A DNA stretch of 64,000 nt from Chitinibacter sp. FCG-7 (GCF_040047665.1 NZ_CP157355.1:3286001-3350000), one strand, 5' to 3'; counted from the first letter of the stretch, positions 48,190-56,190 are shown. Numbers and translations: made by a program. Notes: a model not told the origin generated them from the sequence alone.

Positions 48190-48681
48190 TCATTGCTGCG
48201 GCTCACGAGCCAGATGCAGAAATCCAGTCAGAATATCGGGCGGGATTTTCGCTGGGCTCTCGTGAATCACCCGGCCGATTTGCCCACGGTGATAACTGCC
48301 ATGGGTAATCAGATGCATCAGGATTTCTGCCACACTCATGCGCCCCGGTTTACCGTCGGTAAAGACAAAGTCGATAACATCATCAAAACGCTCCGCTGAG
48401 AAGCTGCCCGTCAGCGCAATGAGATGCTGATCTGTCTGTGCGGTGCGGGTTTGCAACTCCAGCAGCTCGGGTGTTTCGGGCGTATTGGTGGCGGTGTAGC
48501 CGTGACTTTGGCCGCTCAGATGGGCGATAAAAATCTGATCAACGATATTGAGGTGATTCATCAGCCGCGTGGCCAGCCGCCAGCTTTTGCTTTCCTCGTG
48601 ATGCGCAATTAGCTGGGCAAGCAGTGCCTGATTCGCCCAGGCTTTGTGTTCAAAGAGTGTTTGAAAGAGTTTGGCTGACAT
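48190..48681 (-). CDS. DinB family protein
   Basis: 163 residues. The four-helix DinB/YfiT fold is indicated by LFEHKAWANQALLAQL at the start, the histidine in LMNHLNIVDQIFIAHLSG, and HLITHGSYHRGQIGRVIHE, which supply the usual three-His metal site. Family members are often metal-dependent thiol or bacillithiol transferases in Gram-positives; the function here is unknown. Confidence 0.85.
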   Translation of the reverse strand: MSAKLFQTLFEHKAWANQALLAQLIAHHEESKSWRLATRLMNHLNIVDQIFIAHLSGQSHGYTATNTPETPELLELQTRTAQTDQHLIALTGSFSAERFDDVIDFVFTDGKPGRMSVAEILMHLITHGSYHRGQIGRVIHESPAKIPPDILTGFLHLAREPQQ

Positions 48682-48761
48682 GAACTTATCCTTATGGTGT
48701 AGATCAGCGTTCGCCGATCAGAATCTACAGTACGGGCAGTGGCTGGCTTTTGCCTGTCTGC

Positions 48762-49802
48762 TTAGAAGTAGTACATCCCCATCGCCGTTTTGACTTTATG
48801 CAGCGTTAGTACGGCAGTCTGGCGCGCTTTGGCCGAGCCGCAGAGCAGCATCGACAATACCGCATCGGGGTCTTGCGCAAATTGGGCGCGGCGCTCGCGG
48901 ATTGGCGCGATCAAGGCTTGTAAGACATCATTCAAACGCGCTTTGATCACGCTATCACCCAAGCCGCCATGCTGGTATTGCGCTTTCAATTCGGCCACTT
49001 TCGCCACGTCGCTGTCAAAGGCATCCAGAAAACTGAATACCACATTGCCTTCAACCTGGCCGGGGCTGCCTACGGTGAGGTGATTGGCGTCGGTGTACAT
49101 TTTGTGGACTGCTGCAGAAATTTCATCGCTGCTGGCCGAAAGCGAGAGGTGATTGCCTGCGGCGCGGCTCATTTTGCTTTTACCGTCGATGCCAGGCAGG
49201 CGCGTGGTGTTCGAGAGCAGCGCCTGACATTCGTGCAGGATATTGTCACCGACCATGCGGTTAAAGCGGCGAACGATTTCATTGGTTTGCTCGATCATCG
49301 GCAATTGATCGGCACCGACCGGAATCAAGGTGCCGCGCAGCGCCGTGATGTCGGCTGCCTGACTCACCGGGTAGGTCAGAAATCCTGCCGCAACTTCGCG
49401 CTCCTGTCCTTCGTAGCCTTTGCCGCGCAGTTCGGATTTGACCGTCGGGTTGCGCTCCAGCCGTGCAACCGAGACCAGATTCATCATGTAGAACGATAAT
49501 TCGGCCAGCTCGGGCACCATAGACTGAATCAGAATCGTCGATTTTTTTGGGTCAATCCCGACGGCCAGGTAGTCGAGCGCGACGTCGATCACCGATTGGC
49601 GCACTTTGCTGTAATCGCCCTGATGATCGGCTAGCGCTTGCGTGTCGGCGAGCAGAATGAATTGTTCGTGCCGGTTTTGCAGCTGTAAACGCGTTTGCAG
49701 TGAACCGGCAAAATGGCCGAGATGAAGGGGGCCGGTGGTGCGATCACCCGTTACCACGATGGTTTGGGGTGCTGCGATGGTTTGGTTGTTTGGGTGGGAC
49801 AT
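48762..49802 (-). CDS. trpS: Tryptophanyl-tRNA synthetase
   Basis: 346 residues of class Ic TrpRS. The HIGH-type motif is in TTGPLHLGHFAGSL and the KMSKS-type motif is DGKSKMSRAAGNHL (KMSRA). The YPVSQAADI stretch binds Trp and tRNA. The ATG at 49802 with GGAGCAG upstream is the natural start. The transcript leader carries a Trp leader peptide and an attenuator, so expression probably falls when Trp-tRNA is plentiful. Confidence 0.95.
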   Translation of the reverse strand: MSHPNNQTIAAPQTIVVTGDRTTGPLHLGHFAGSLQTRLQLQNRHEQFILLADTQALADHQGDYSKVRQSVIDVALDYLAVGIDPKKSTILIQSMVPELAELSFYMMNLVSVARLERNPTVKSELRGKGYEGQEREVAAGFLTYPVSQAADITALRGTLIPVGADQLPMIEQTNEIVRRFNRMVGDNILHECQALLSNTTRLPGIDGKSKMSRAAGNHLSLSASSDEISAAVHKMYTDANHLTVGSPGQVEGNVVFSFLDAFDSDVAKVAELKAQYQHGGLGDSVIKARLNDVLQALIAPIRERRAQFAQDPDAVLSMLLCGSAKARQTAVLTLHKVKTAMGMYYF

Positions 49803-49862
49803 GGTGCTGCTCCTGGATACTGAGAGAATCTTGGGAGCCGCCGGAAATGGGGGAGGGGAAAT

Positions 49863-49897
49863 AAAAAAACCTGTCACCGTTTCCGGCGGCAGGTTTT
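49863..49897 (-). terminator. Intrinsic terminator in the trpS leader (attenuator)
   Basis: On the minus strand AAAACCTG...CAGGTTTT with an inner CCG / CGG pair is followed by a T7 run, 60 bases before the trpS start. Its 5' arm region TGCCGCC (49885-49891) can instead pair with GGCGGCA upstream, which would destroy the terminator. Confidence 0.85.
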
Positions 49898-49917
49898 GTT
49901 TCGAACGAACAAACCCA

Positions 49918-49937
49918 GTGCCGCCTAGAGGCGCCAC
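49918..49937 (-). promoter_or_regulatory. Segments 1 and 2 of the trpS attenuator
   Basis: On the minus strand GTGGCGCC (segment 1, holding the Trp codons) and GGCGGCAC (segment 2) pair at seven of eight positions around a TCTA loop. Segment 2 can alternatively pair over seven bases with segment 3 at 49885-49891. This is the classical four-segment attenuator layout. Confidence 0.75.
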
Positions 49938-49981
49938 CAGTAATAATACGCAACAGAATGGGTTTGGAGGTTCGGGTTCAT
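49925..49981 (-). CDS. trpS leader peptide with tandem Trp codons
   Basis: The 18-residue frame MNPNLQTHSVAYYYWWRL ends in TAG inside the 1:2 hairpin. The tandem TGG codons (49934-49939) are in segment 1, so a ribosome stalled for lack of Trp-tRNA would cover it and free segment 2. There is no clear Shine-Dalgarno site; a putative promoter would start transcription at or very near the ATG, so it may be read as a leaderless mRNA. Confidence 0.75.
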   Translation of the reverse strand: MNPNLQTHSVAYYYWWRL

Positions 49982-49987
49982 GGCCAC

Positions 49988-50017
49988 ATAGTCGCAGCTG
50001 CGCGCGCGCCGCGTCAA
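49988..50017 (-). promoter_or_regulatory. Candidate trpS promoter
   Basis: TTGACG, 18 bases, GACTAT on the minus strand. The -10 match is poor. It would place the start of transcription near 49981, the first base of the leader peptide. Confidence 0.35.
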
Positions 50018-50028
50018 GCAAAAACGAG

Positions 50029-50044
50029 CTAGGGATAACCCTAG
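50029..50044. promoter_or_regulatory. Perfect palindromic operator candidate upstream of trpS
   Basis: CTAGGG-ATAA-CCCTAG has perfect six-base arms and ends 11 bases upstream of the putative -35 box. It could be a regulator site; nothing else identifies it. Confidence 0.35.
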
Positions 50045-50094
50045 GTCTGTTGAGATTGCTGGGCGTGAATTGTCTTGGTTAATGATTTGATATG

Positions 50095-50143
50095 GGGTAT
50101 TGCCTTGTGGGTCAATATTTTATTGACTTATCGACATATACCT
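50095..50143. repeat. 49-nt GGGTAT...ATACC element (copy E)
   Basis: 49 nt with one end base changed (ATACCT). It begins 16 bases past the folA stop (minus strand). An inner perfect stem GTCAATA-TTT-TATTGAC is present. Confidence 0.7.
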
Positions 50144-50159
50144 GTTCGGTTGCTGTGGA

Positions 50160-50651
50160 TTATGAATCGGCCTGCATCCGCTGGTAGTGAACGAAGGCAA
50201 ATTCGATACCGTTGGCCGAGCAGTGCGCTTCGCGGCTGATTTGCTGCCACGCTGTGCGGTCAAACTCGGGGAAAATGGCATCACCTGCCGGCTGCAGATT
50301 GACTTCGGTCAGATACAGGGTGTCGGCCAGTGGCAGAGCCTGACGATAGATTTCGCCGCCACCAATGACAAATGCGCTTTCTTCTGTGCTGCACGCGGCA
50401 ATTGCTGCGGTGAGGCTGGGAAAGACTTCGGCCCCCGCTGCTTGCCAATCCGGGTTACGGCTGATGACCAGATGGCGTCGTCCTGGCAGCAGGCCGGGCA
50501 AGGATTCGAACGTTTTGCGACCCATCAGCATGGGGCGTCCCATTGTCAGGCGTTTGAAGTGTTGCAAATCTTCGGGCAGGCGCCACGGAAGGCGATTTTC
50601 AATGCCGATAACGCCGTTGGCCCCCACGGCACTGATGATGGCGAGTTGCAT
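50160..50651 (-). CDS. folA: Dihydrofolate reductase
   Basis: 163 residues. The start AIISAVGANGVIGIENRLPWRLPEDLQHFKRLT contains the nicotinamide-loop residues, the WxLPxDxxxF motif and the active-site aspartate. MGRKTFESLPG and VIGGGEIYRQALPLADTLYLTEV are the NADPH-binding and late motifs. It reduces dihydrofolate for one-carbon metabolism, the target of trimethoprim. Upstream of trpS on the same strand with a 357-base gap. Confidence 0.95.
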   Translation of the reverse strand: MQLAIISAVGANGVIGIENRLPWRLPEDLQHFKRLTMGRPMLMGRKTFESLPGLLPGRRHLVISRNPDWQAAGAEVFPSLTAAIAACSTEESAFVIGGGEIYRQALPLADTLYLTEVNLQPAGDAIFPEFDRTAWQQISREAHCSANGIEFAFVHYQRMQADS

Positions 50652-50792
50652 AGGTGGTTTTTCCTAGTTTGCTAGTCTTTGCGCTCTATTATCCGGCAGA
50701 GCATGGTAAAACACGATACTTTTGGTGTGAGCTAGCGGTTCTTTTATGGCAAAAGAGTGCCTGATCGCCGGTTTTGTGTGCATTTCACACGA

Positions 50793-50812
50793 CAAGACCC
50801 AATCAGGTCTTG
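50793..50812. promoter_or_regulatory. Inverted repeat between folA and the receiver-TPR gene
   Basis: CAAGACC-CAATCA-GGTCTTG, a 7-base perfect stem in the divergent promoter region. It may be an operator or an RNA hairpin. Confidence 0.3.
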
Positions 50813-50866
50813 AGCTTGGGGGAAATTGGCCGATAGTGGTATATACCCTTGCACACTCTGTGGCTT

Positions 50867-52489
50867 ATGTCTGAAGAACTTTCGCAAGCGCATGTCCTGG
50901 TGGCCGATGATGCCCCCACAGTGCGCCAATCCATCCGCATGACGCTGGCACAATCGGGCATTAACCGTGCCGACACGGCCAGCAGCATTGGCGAGACGCG
51001 TCGTCGTCTGCGCAATGGGCAGTTCGACGTGGTGCTGTGCGATTATCATTTTGGCGAAGGCATGAATGGGCAGGAGCTGCTGGAAGAGTTGCGCCATAGC
51101 GGCGAGCTGCCGCTCTATACCATCTGGATCATGATTACTGCCGAAGCGTCCTATGAAAAAGTGGTGGCCGTGGCAGAAATTGGCCCGGATGATTACCTGA
51201 TCAAGCCATTTACCAGCAAACAGCTAACGCAGCGTCTGTCGCTAGCCTGGAGCCGCAAACGCTTTCTCAAGCCCATCTACGACAAAATCAATGAAGGCGA
51301 TACGCTGGGCGCAATCGCTGAAGCCAAGGCGCTGGTGCCCAAGGCCGCAGGCTTTAGCAATGACCTGATGCGTCTTCTGTCTTCGCTCTTGCTCGAAGCG
51401 GGCAAGCTCGAAGAGGCCGCCAAGCTTTACGCCGATATTCTCAGCCAGCGCATCGTGCCCTGGGCCAAACTGGGGCTGGCCAAAACATTGAGCCGACAAG
51501 GGAAAAAAACCCAAGCGGAAAGTACGCTGCAGGCGGCGATTGTCGAACACGGGCAGTATGTGGATGCCTACGAAGAACTCGCCTCGATGTATATGGCCGA
51601 AGGCCGCCTGAATGAAGCGATGGCGGTGTTTGAAAAATGCCTGGCGCTCACGCCCAATAATGTCAGTCGACTGCAAAAAGCCGGCAATCTGGCCAATATG
51701 CTGGGTGATTCGGGCAAGGCCAAGCAGTTTCTGGAGCGTGCGGTCACCTGTGGCGGCAATTCATCTTTGCTCAGTGGCGACACCGTGTTGCAGCTGGCGC
51801 TGGCAGCACGGCGCGAGAATAATAGTTCGGATACCGATAAATACCTGCGCATGGTCAGGGAAATCGCCCGCCGCGAAGACTCTACGGTGAACCGCATTAT
51901 CGACTTGCTGGCCACGGCTGTTTACGAGGGCAAGCCGCAGCTGCTGGAGCAGATCGAGAGTTATATGTCCAATCCGGAGTTTATTCTGGAGATTGCCGTC
52001 AGCTTTATTATGACGGCCGATCTGATCTGCCCGGCCACCGTCGAGGGCGAACAGGCCAGCGGCAGCACGGCACCGTATAAATGGCTGTTACATATTGCGC
52101 AGCGCTTTATTACCACGCGGCATATTTCCGGCATGCTGGAAAGTTCAGCCAATATGCGCCCGGCGTGGCAGAGCTTTATCCAGCAGGCGGGGGTAGAGAT
52201 CAATGATCTGAATAATGAAGGCGTACAACTGATGCTCAAATCCCAGTTTGCCGATGCGATTGCCATCTTGCTGCCCGCCGCGCAAAGCACGTATAACCAG
52301 CGCCTGATGCTATCGAGCTCGCACGCCATTATTAAATACCTGAAAAGTGATGCCCAAGTTGAGCGTAAAGAGCGCGAAGCATTGCTCAAGCAGGCTTACC
52401 AGTTTATCGGCCGCCTGGAAGGCATGATTGATGTCGCCACCTTCCATAGCCTCAATACCGAATTGCAAGGGTTGCTGGGTGGCGAATAG
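50867..52489 (+). CDS. Response regulator with C-terminal TPR domain
   Basis: 540 residues. The receiver domain (about 1-125) has the acidic pair ADDAP, the phosphorylation site in VVLCDYHFGEG and the lysine in YLIKPF. The rest is helical with TPR-like repeats (about 150-300; LAKTLSRQGKKTQAESTLQAA and MYMAEGRLNEAMAVFEKCLAL). There is no DNA-binding or enzyme domain, so it probably acts by protein contact. No kinase gene is adjacent. ATG at 50867 is chosen; a TTG at 50849 is in frame. Confidence 0.87.
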   Translation: MSEELSQAHVLVADDAPTVRQSIRMTLAQSGINRADTASSIGETRRRLRNGQFDVVLCDYHFGEGMNGQELLEELRHSGELPLYTIWIMITAEASYEKVVAVAEIGPDDYLIKPFTSKQLTQRLSLAWSRKRFLKPIYDKINEGDTLGAIAEAKALVPKAAGFSNDLMRLLSSLLLEAGKLEEAAKLYADILSQRIVPWAKLGLAKTLSRQGKKTQAESTLQAAIVEHGQYVDAYEELASMYMAEGRLNEAMAVFEKCLALTPNNVSRLQKAGNLANMLGDSGKAKQFLERAVTCGGNSSLLSGDTVLQLALAARRENNSSDTDKYLRMVREIARREDSTVNRIIDLLATAVYEGKPQLLEQIESYMSNPEFILEIAVSFIMTADLICPATVEGEQASGSTAPYKWLLHIAQRFITTRHISGMLESSANMRPAWQSFIQQAGVEINDLNNEGVQLMLKSQFADAIAILLPAAQSTYNQRLMLSSSHAIIKYLKSDAQVERKEREALLKQAYQFIGRLEGMIDVATFHSLNTELQGLLGGE

Positions 52490-52505
52490 GCGCTATGAAT
52501 AGCTT

Positions 52506-52554
52506 AGGTATGTGGCTGTAGATTAGGTATGGATTGATCTAGGTGGCAATACCC
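52506..52554. repeat. 49-nt palindromic element (copy F)
   Basis: 49 nt (AGGTAT...ATACCC, first base changed), 16 bases past the receiver-TPR stop and three bases from the ybaK stop on the other strand, so it lies between two convergent genes. It shares GCTGTAGAT with copy D at the same offset. Confidence 0.75.
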
Positions 52555-52557
52555 TAC

Positions 52558-53040
52558 TTAGTCTGTTGCAATATCCACCAGAATGGCATTCAGGCTACTT
52601 TTGACATCCGCCGGATTCATCCCGAGTAAAAACCCGCGTTTTCCTCCGTTCAGATAAATCTTTTCCAGCGCCAGAATGCTGCCTTGCATGTACACGGGCA
52701 TGGCCTTTTTGGTGCCAAATGGCGACGTGCCGCCAACCATATACCCGCTATGCTTATTGGCGATTTCCGGTTTGCACGGCGTGATGGTTTTGCAGCCGAT
52801 CAGGCGTGCCAGATTTTTGGTACTCACTTCCTTGTCGCCGTGCATGAGCACTAGCAAAGGCTGTTTTTTCTCGTCTTCCATCACCAGCGTTTTCACCACG
52901 CAATGCTCGTCCACGCCCAGCTCGCGCGCCGAGACGGCGGTGCCGCCTTTTTCTTCGTAGGTGTATAGATGCTCGGTATAGGCAAGCTGCTTTAGCCGCA
53001 AAAAGCGGATCGCCGTGGTAACAGGCGTTTTTTCACTCAT
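52558..53040 (-). CDS. ybaK: Cys-tRNA(Pro)/Cys-tRNA(Cys) deacylase YbaK
   Basis: 160 residues. The YbaK/EbsC fold is clear: VKTLVMEDEKKQPLLVLMHGDKEVSTKNLARLIG (given here as a region, about 45-80) and the GGTSPFGTKKAMPVY motif (about 108-122) with the catalytic lysine earlier. It hydrolyses Cys-tRNA(Pro) formed by mistake. ATG at 53040 is preferred over longer in-frame starts. Confidence 0.92.
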   Translation of the reverse strand: MSEKTPVTTAIRFLRLKQLAYTEHLYTYEEKGGTAVSARELGVDEHCVVKTLVMEDEKKQPLLVLMHGDKEVSTKNLARLIGCKTITPCKPEIANKHSGYMVGGTSPFGTKKAMPVYMQGSILALEKIYLNGGKRGFLLGMNPADVKSSLNAILVDIATD

Positions 53041-53085
53041 ACAGTTCTCACACATCAAAAAAGTGCGCCCGAAGTCTCGCATCAA

Positions 53086-53425
53086 TTGAGCCGGTCAACA
53101 AGACTGGAATGCGCCTGTGGACTGATTTGCGCAGCAAAGTCAAAAGGCCTGGCGTACAGATTGAAGTCAGGTGGGTAGTCGTAATTTTAAAATGTCAACT
53201 ATCTTACACTTCACAGTTTTGATACTTGCTATCTATTTATGCTGTAAGCATAATGGTTTTCCCTTACGTCAAACCCTGTGCTTGGCTTAAATCCAGATAG
53301 ACCGGGCTTGGCAAAAATGGAGATCGCAGGTGTTCTGCTCTGGCTGCTGTGTAATAAATGCAGATTAAAGTCAGCAGCGCAGCGCCTGCTTTAAAACAAC
53401 AACTGACCACTTTAACGAGAAAACC
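53086..53425. other. AT-rich intergenic region before the GMC gene
   Basis: 340 bases without a gene. A perfect TTATGCT-GTA-AGCATAA palindrome lies at 53237-53253. AT-rich blocks (53190-53260) look like promoter sequence for the GMC-PAS operon. Confidence 0.5.
53237..53253. promoter_or_regulatory. Candidate operator TTATGCT-GTA-AGCATAA
   Basis: Seven-base perfect inverted repeat with a 3-base centre, 173 bases before the GMC start. No regulator is known for it. Confidence 0.35.
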
Positions 53426-55168
53426 ATGAGTAATTACGCATCATCGCCGAACTTTGCCAACGGTTTCCCCACCCCGGGCCCGCAAACTCCGAATCCGCAA
53501 GATGTCATGAACCATGTGTTCTTTTTGTCTGAAACCGAATGGAAGCAGGCGCGAGAAGAGCAGAAATTTGACTACATCATTATTGGTAGCGGTTTTTGCT
53601 CGCTGGCCTTTGCCGAGCGCATTCTGGCTAAAACGCCGCATGCCAATATCCTGATTGTCGAGCGTGGCCCGTTCTTTTTGCCTGAGCACTTCCAGAATCT
53701 GCCTTTGCCTTACCAGTCGACCCTGGGTGGCTTGTCAGAAACATTCCCGTGGACTTTGGCGGCCAAAACAGCGCATCAGCCTGCCGGACATATTAATGGT
53801 CAGCACGGGATGGTGCCGTTCTTTGGCGGCCGCAGCATTATGTGGAGTGCATGGTGCCCGCGTCCGACCACTGAAGAAATGGCGGGCTGGCCAGCAGAAA
53901 CGATTGCTGCCGCGCAGGCGCATTTTGCATCGGCTGAAGCCTTGCTGAATGTCATTCCGGCTGATCAGATCGACGCGCATCTGAACGAGCAAATGCTGGC
54001 TCAGGTTTCTGCGAGTCGTCCGGTATACGGCGTAATGCAAAAATCGCTGCAAAATATGCTGGCTGACAATCTGCACAAAATTGACTCGGCAACGCGCAGC
54101 ATGGCCGCGCCGTTGGCTGCTGGTGCTGGGCTGGGCGAAGGGCTTGATTTTGCCAAGTTCTCCACGCCGTCGGTATTGCTTGAGTTGTCACAAAAGCAAA
54201 AAGCCTTGAGCAATAGCGGGCAAGGCAGCCCTTTGCGTATCGTGACCGAATGTATTGTGAACCGCCTGATTCAGCAAGACGGCCAGGTAACGGCACTGGA
54301 TACCTCGCGTGGTGTGGTGAGCGTGGGCGACGCCAAAGTTGTACTGGCAATGGGTACTTTGCCACCAACTACTCTGCTGCTCAATTCTTTCCCGGAAGTA
54401 AAACGTGCGGGTGAGCGCTTTACTGCGCACTTCATTACCTCGGTGGTGGCCCGTGTGCCACGTGCTGATTATCCATTTGCTGATCAGCTGAACGAGCTGG
54501 AATTGGCCGCGATTTATATGGCGGGGCAGAACAAGGAAAGCGGCATGCAATATCATGTTCAGCTCTCTGTGCTGTCGGATGAAAAACCCGAGCAATACGC
54601 TCAGCGTGCGGCGCGCTATATGCCCGACGTGGTGGCCACTGCGTCAATGGCTCAGCTGGAAAGCTCGAAAGATTATCTGGTGTTTGTGTGCGCCGTCTTG
54701 GGCGAAATCGATTATCGCAATCCAGAAAATCACTTGCGTCGTAATGGGGATGCCAATCCGACGACCAATGTGACGTTGCAGGTTTTGGCAAACGATGTCG
54801 ATCGTGCCACATGGGATACGATGGACGAGGGTACTTTCCAGATGATGGAACGTGCACTCTCGCCCAAAGGTGCCGCCCAGGTCGAATACTGGCATGGCGA
54901 TGCAAATGTGGGTACTTGGCAAAAGGCACCACCACCCATTGCCCAGCGCCGCGTGGGCAGCTTGGTACACGAAGGATCTACACTGTGGATTGGCAACGAT
55001 GGGCAAAGTCCGGTTGGCCTCGATTACCGTCCAGACGGGGTAGAAAATGTCTATGTCACAGGCGGCGCTTTGTGGCCAACCAGCGGTTCATGGAATCCAA
55101 CCATGACCATGGTGGCGCTGGCGCAAGATCTGGCCGATCAATTATTGGCTGCCAAGGGTGATCAATAA
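53426..55168 (+). CDS. GMC-type FAD-dependent oxidoreductase
   Basis: 580 residues. The FAD dinucleotide-binding motif is at about 50-83 (YIIIGSGFCSLAFAERIL ... ILIVERG). A GGRSIMWSAWCPRP stretch (about 133-146) matches the GMC flavin-attachment loop region. The C-terminus has a histidine (LVHEG) and the asparagine of SWNPTMTMVALAQDLAD, the catalytic pair area. Such enzymes oxidise alcohols or sugars; the substrate is unknown. There is no export signal. Its stop overlaps the next start (TAATG), so the PAS-cupin gene is coupled to it. Confidence 0.85.
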   Translation: MSNYASSPNFANGFPTPGPQTPNPQDVMNHVFFLSETEWKQAREEQKFDYIIIGSGFCSLAFAERILAKTPHANILIVERGPFFLPEHFQNLPLPYQSTLGGLSETFPWTLAAKTAHQPAGHINGQHGMVPFFGGRSIMWSAWCPRPTTEEMAGWPAETIAAAQAHFASAEALLNVIPADQIDAHLNEQMLAQVSASRPVYGVMQKSLQNMLADNLHKIDSATRSMAAPLAAGAGLGEGLDFAKFSTPSVLLELSQKQKALSNSGQGSPLRIVTECIVNRLIQQDGQVTALDTSRGVVSVGDAKVVLAMGTLPPTTLLLNSFPEVKRAGERFTAHFITSVVARVPRADYPFADQLNELELAAIYMAGQNKESGMQYHVQLSVLSDEKPEQYAQRAARYMPDVVATASMAQLESSKDYLVFVCAVLGEIDYRNPENHLRRNGDANPTTNVTLQVLANDVDRATWDTMDEGTFQMMERALSPKGAAQVEYWHGDANVGTWQKAPPPIAQRRVGSLVHEGSTLWIGNDGQSPVGLDYRPDGVENVYVTGGALWPTSGSWNPTMTMVALAQDLADQLLAAKGDQ

Positions 55169-56091
55169 TGCTGCCAACCCAACCCCCGATGAGTGTGGAA
55201 GATGTGCTGGATAAACAAGATGGCGTTTATCTGTGTATCAAAGACCACAACTCCGTTTTCCTGTGGGTGAACGACAATTTTGCCAATCTGGTCGGCATGA
55301 GCAAAGCGCAGCTGATCGGGCATCGTGACGACAGGGCGGAGCATGTGGCGCATGATCAGCAAGTGATGGTCAGTGGCAAGCCTTTGCTCAATTTCCATGA
55401 AACCATCGATATTCCCACTGGCGATGGCGCAATGCGCAGCGTGGAAATCGTGACGCAAAAAGGTCTGCTGCGCCAACCTGATACGGGCGAGATTATCGGC
55501 ATTACCGTGTGCTTTGCGTTGCGTTACCCTGAGCTGGTCGACGATGGCACTCCGGTGCCGAAAATTGTTCCCAGCCAGCAGCGCACACCGGATGCCGAGT
55601 TCTGGATCAAGCAGTTGGGCATGACGAGCGCCGGCGTTGGTGGCTACTTTGCCGCTGGCGCAGTAGCGGACGAAACCATTGCCCGGGCCGCCTTGCCAGC
55701 GCGTTTTGAGTCCGACCATCGCCTGTATTCATCCAACTACTATCTGCTGCAATCGCCAGATCTCCTGCAGCTGCATACGCTGCGGCAGGATGAACTGTGG
55801 TTTCATCATGACGGGCTGGCGATCCGCCTGCATATTTTTGCCCCTAATGGTCAATACCAGACGGTGGATATTGGCCGCGATATTGAGCAGGGGCAGCATT
55901 TGCAAGCCGTCGCGCCTCATGGCAGCTGGTTTGGCGGTGAAGTACTCGGCACCGGTTTTGTGCTAGCCAGCTGCAGCCTCTCGCCGGGCTATGAAGCAGA
56001 AGATTCAAGCAAGCCAAATCCGGCTCAAATTGCCCAGCTTAAAGCGGTATTTCCTGAACAAGAGGCAATTATTGAACGTTTGACCCAGTAA
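55168..56091 (+). CDS. PAS-cupin_5 (DUF985) fusion protein
   Basis: 307 residues. The first half (about 8-120) is a PAS domain (VYLCIKDHNSVFLWVNDNFANLVGMSKAQLIGH). The second half (about 165-290) reads as a cupin_5/DUF985 domain: YYLLQSPDLLQLHTLRQDELWFHHDG, the GSWFGGEVLG motif and VLASCSLSPGYEAED, with the His and Glu of a metal site. This pairing is unusual. It has no output domain such as GGDEF or kinase. It may be a redox or ligand sensor, or an enzyme, acting with the preceding flavoprotein. Confidence 0.8.
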   Translation: MLPTQPPMSVEDVLDKQDGVYLCIKDHNSVFLWVNDNFANLVGMSKAQLIGHRDDRAEHVAHDQQVMVSGKPLLNFHETIDIPTGDGAMRSVEIVTQKGLLRQPDTGEIIGITVCFALRYPELVDDGTPVPKIVPSQQRTPDAEFWIKQLGMTSAGVGGYFAAGAVADETIARAALPARFESDHRLYSSNYYLLQSPDLLQLHTLRQDELWFHHDGLAIRLHIFAPNGQYQTVDIGRDIEQGQHLQAVAPHGSWFGGEVLGTGFVLASCSLSPGYEAEDSSKPNPAQIAQLKAVFPEQEAIIERLTQ

Positions 56092-56107
56092 TTTCTGCGC
56101 GGGTTTT

Positions 56108-56144
56108 CCTGCCACACCCCGGATTATGTCCGGGGTGTGGCAGG
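56108..56144 (+). terminator. Terminator-like hairpin after the PAS-cupin gene
   Basis: A perfect 15-base stem (CCTGCCACACCCCGG / CCGGGGTGTGGCAGG) with a 7-base loop starts 16 bases after the stop. The following T-run is short (TTT). Confidence 0.75.
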
Positions 56145-56190
56145 TTTAAACGCCAGTAGCTGCAGAGTGTTGCTCGGAATAGCTATGGCC

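Noticed and set aside
49863..49897. Hairpin before trpS as the folA terminator only
   Set aside because: It is 263 bases past folA, close to trpS, and has the matching leader peptide and alternative pairing; termination of folA read-through may be a side effect.
50838..50848. GGTATATACCC as another member of the 49-nt family
   Set aside because: Only the short palindrome is present, without the 49-nt spacing.
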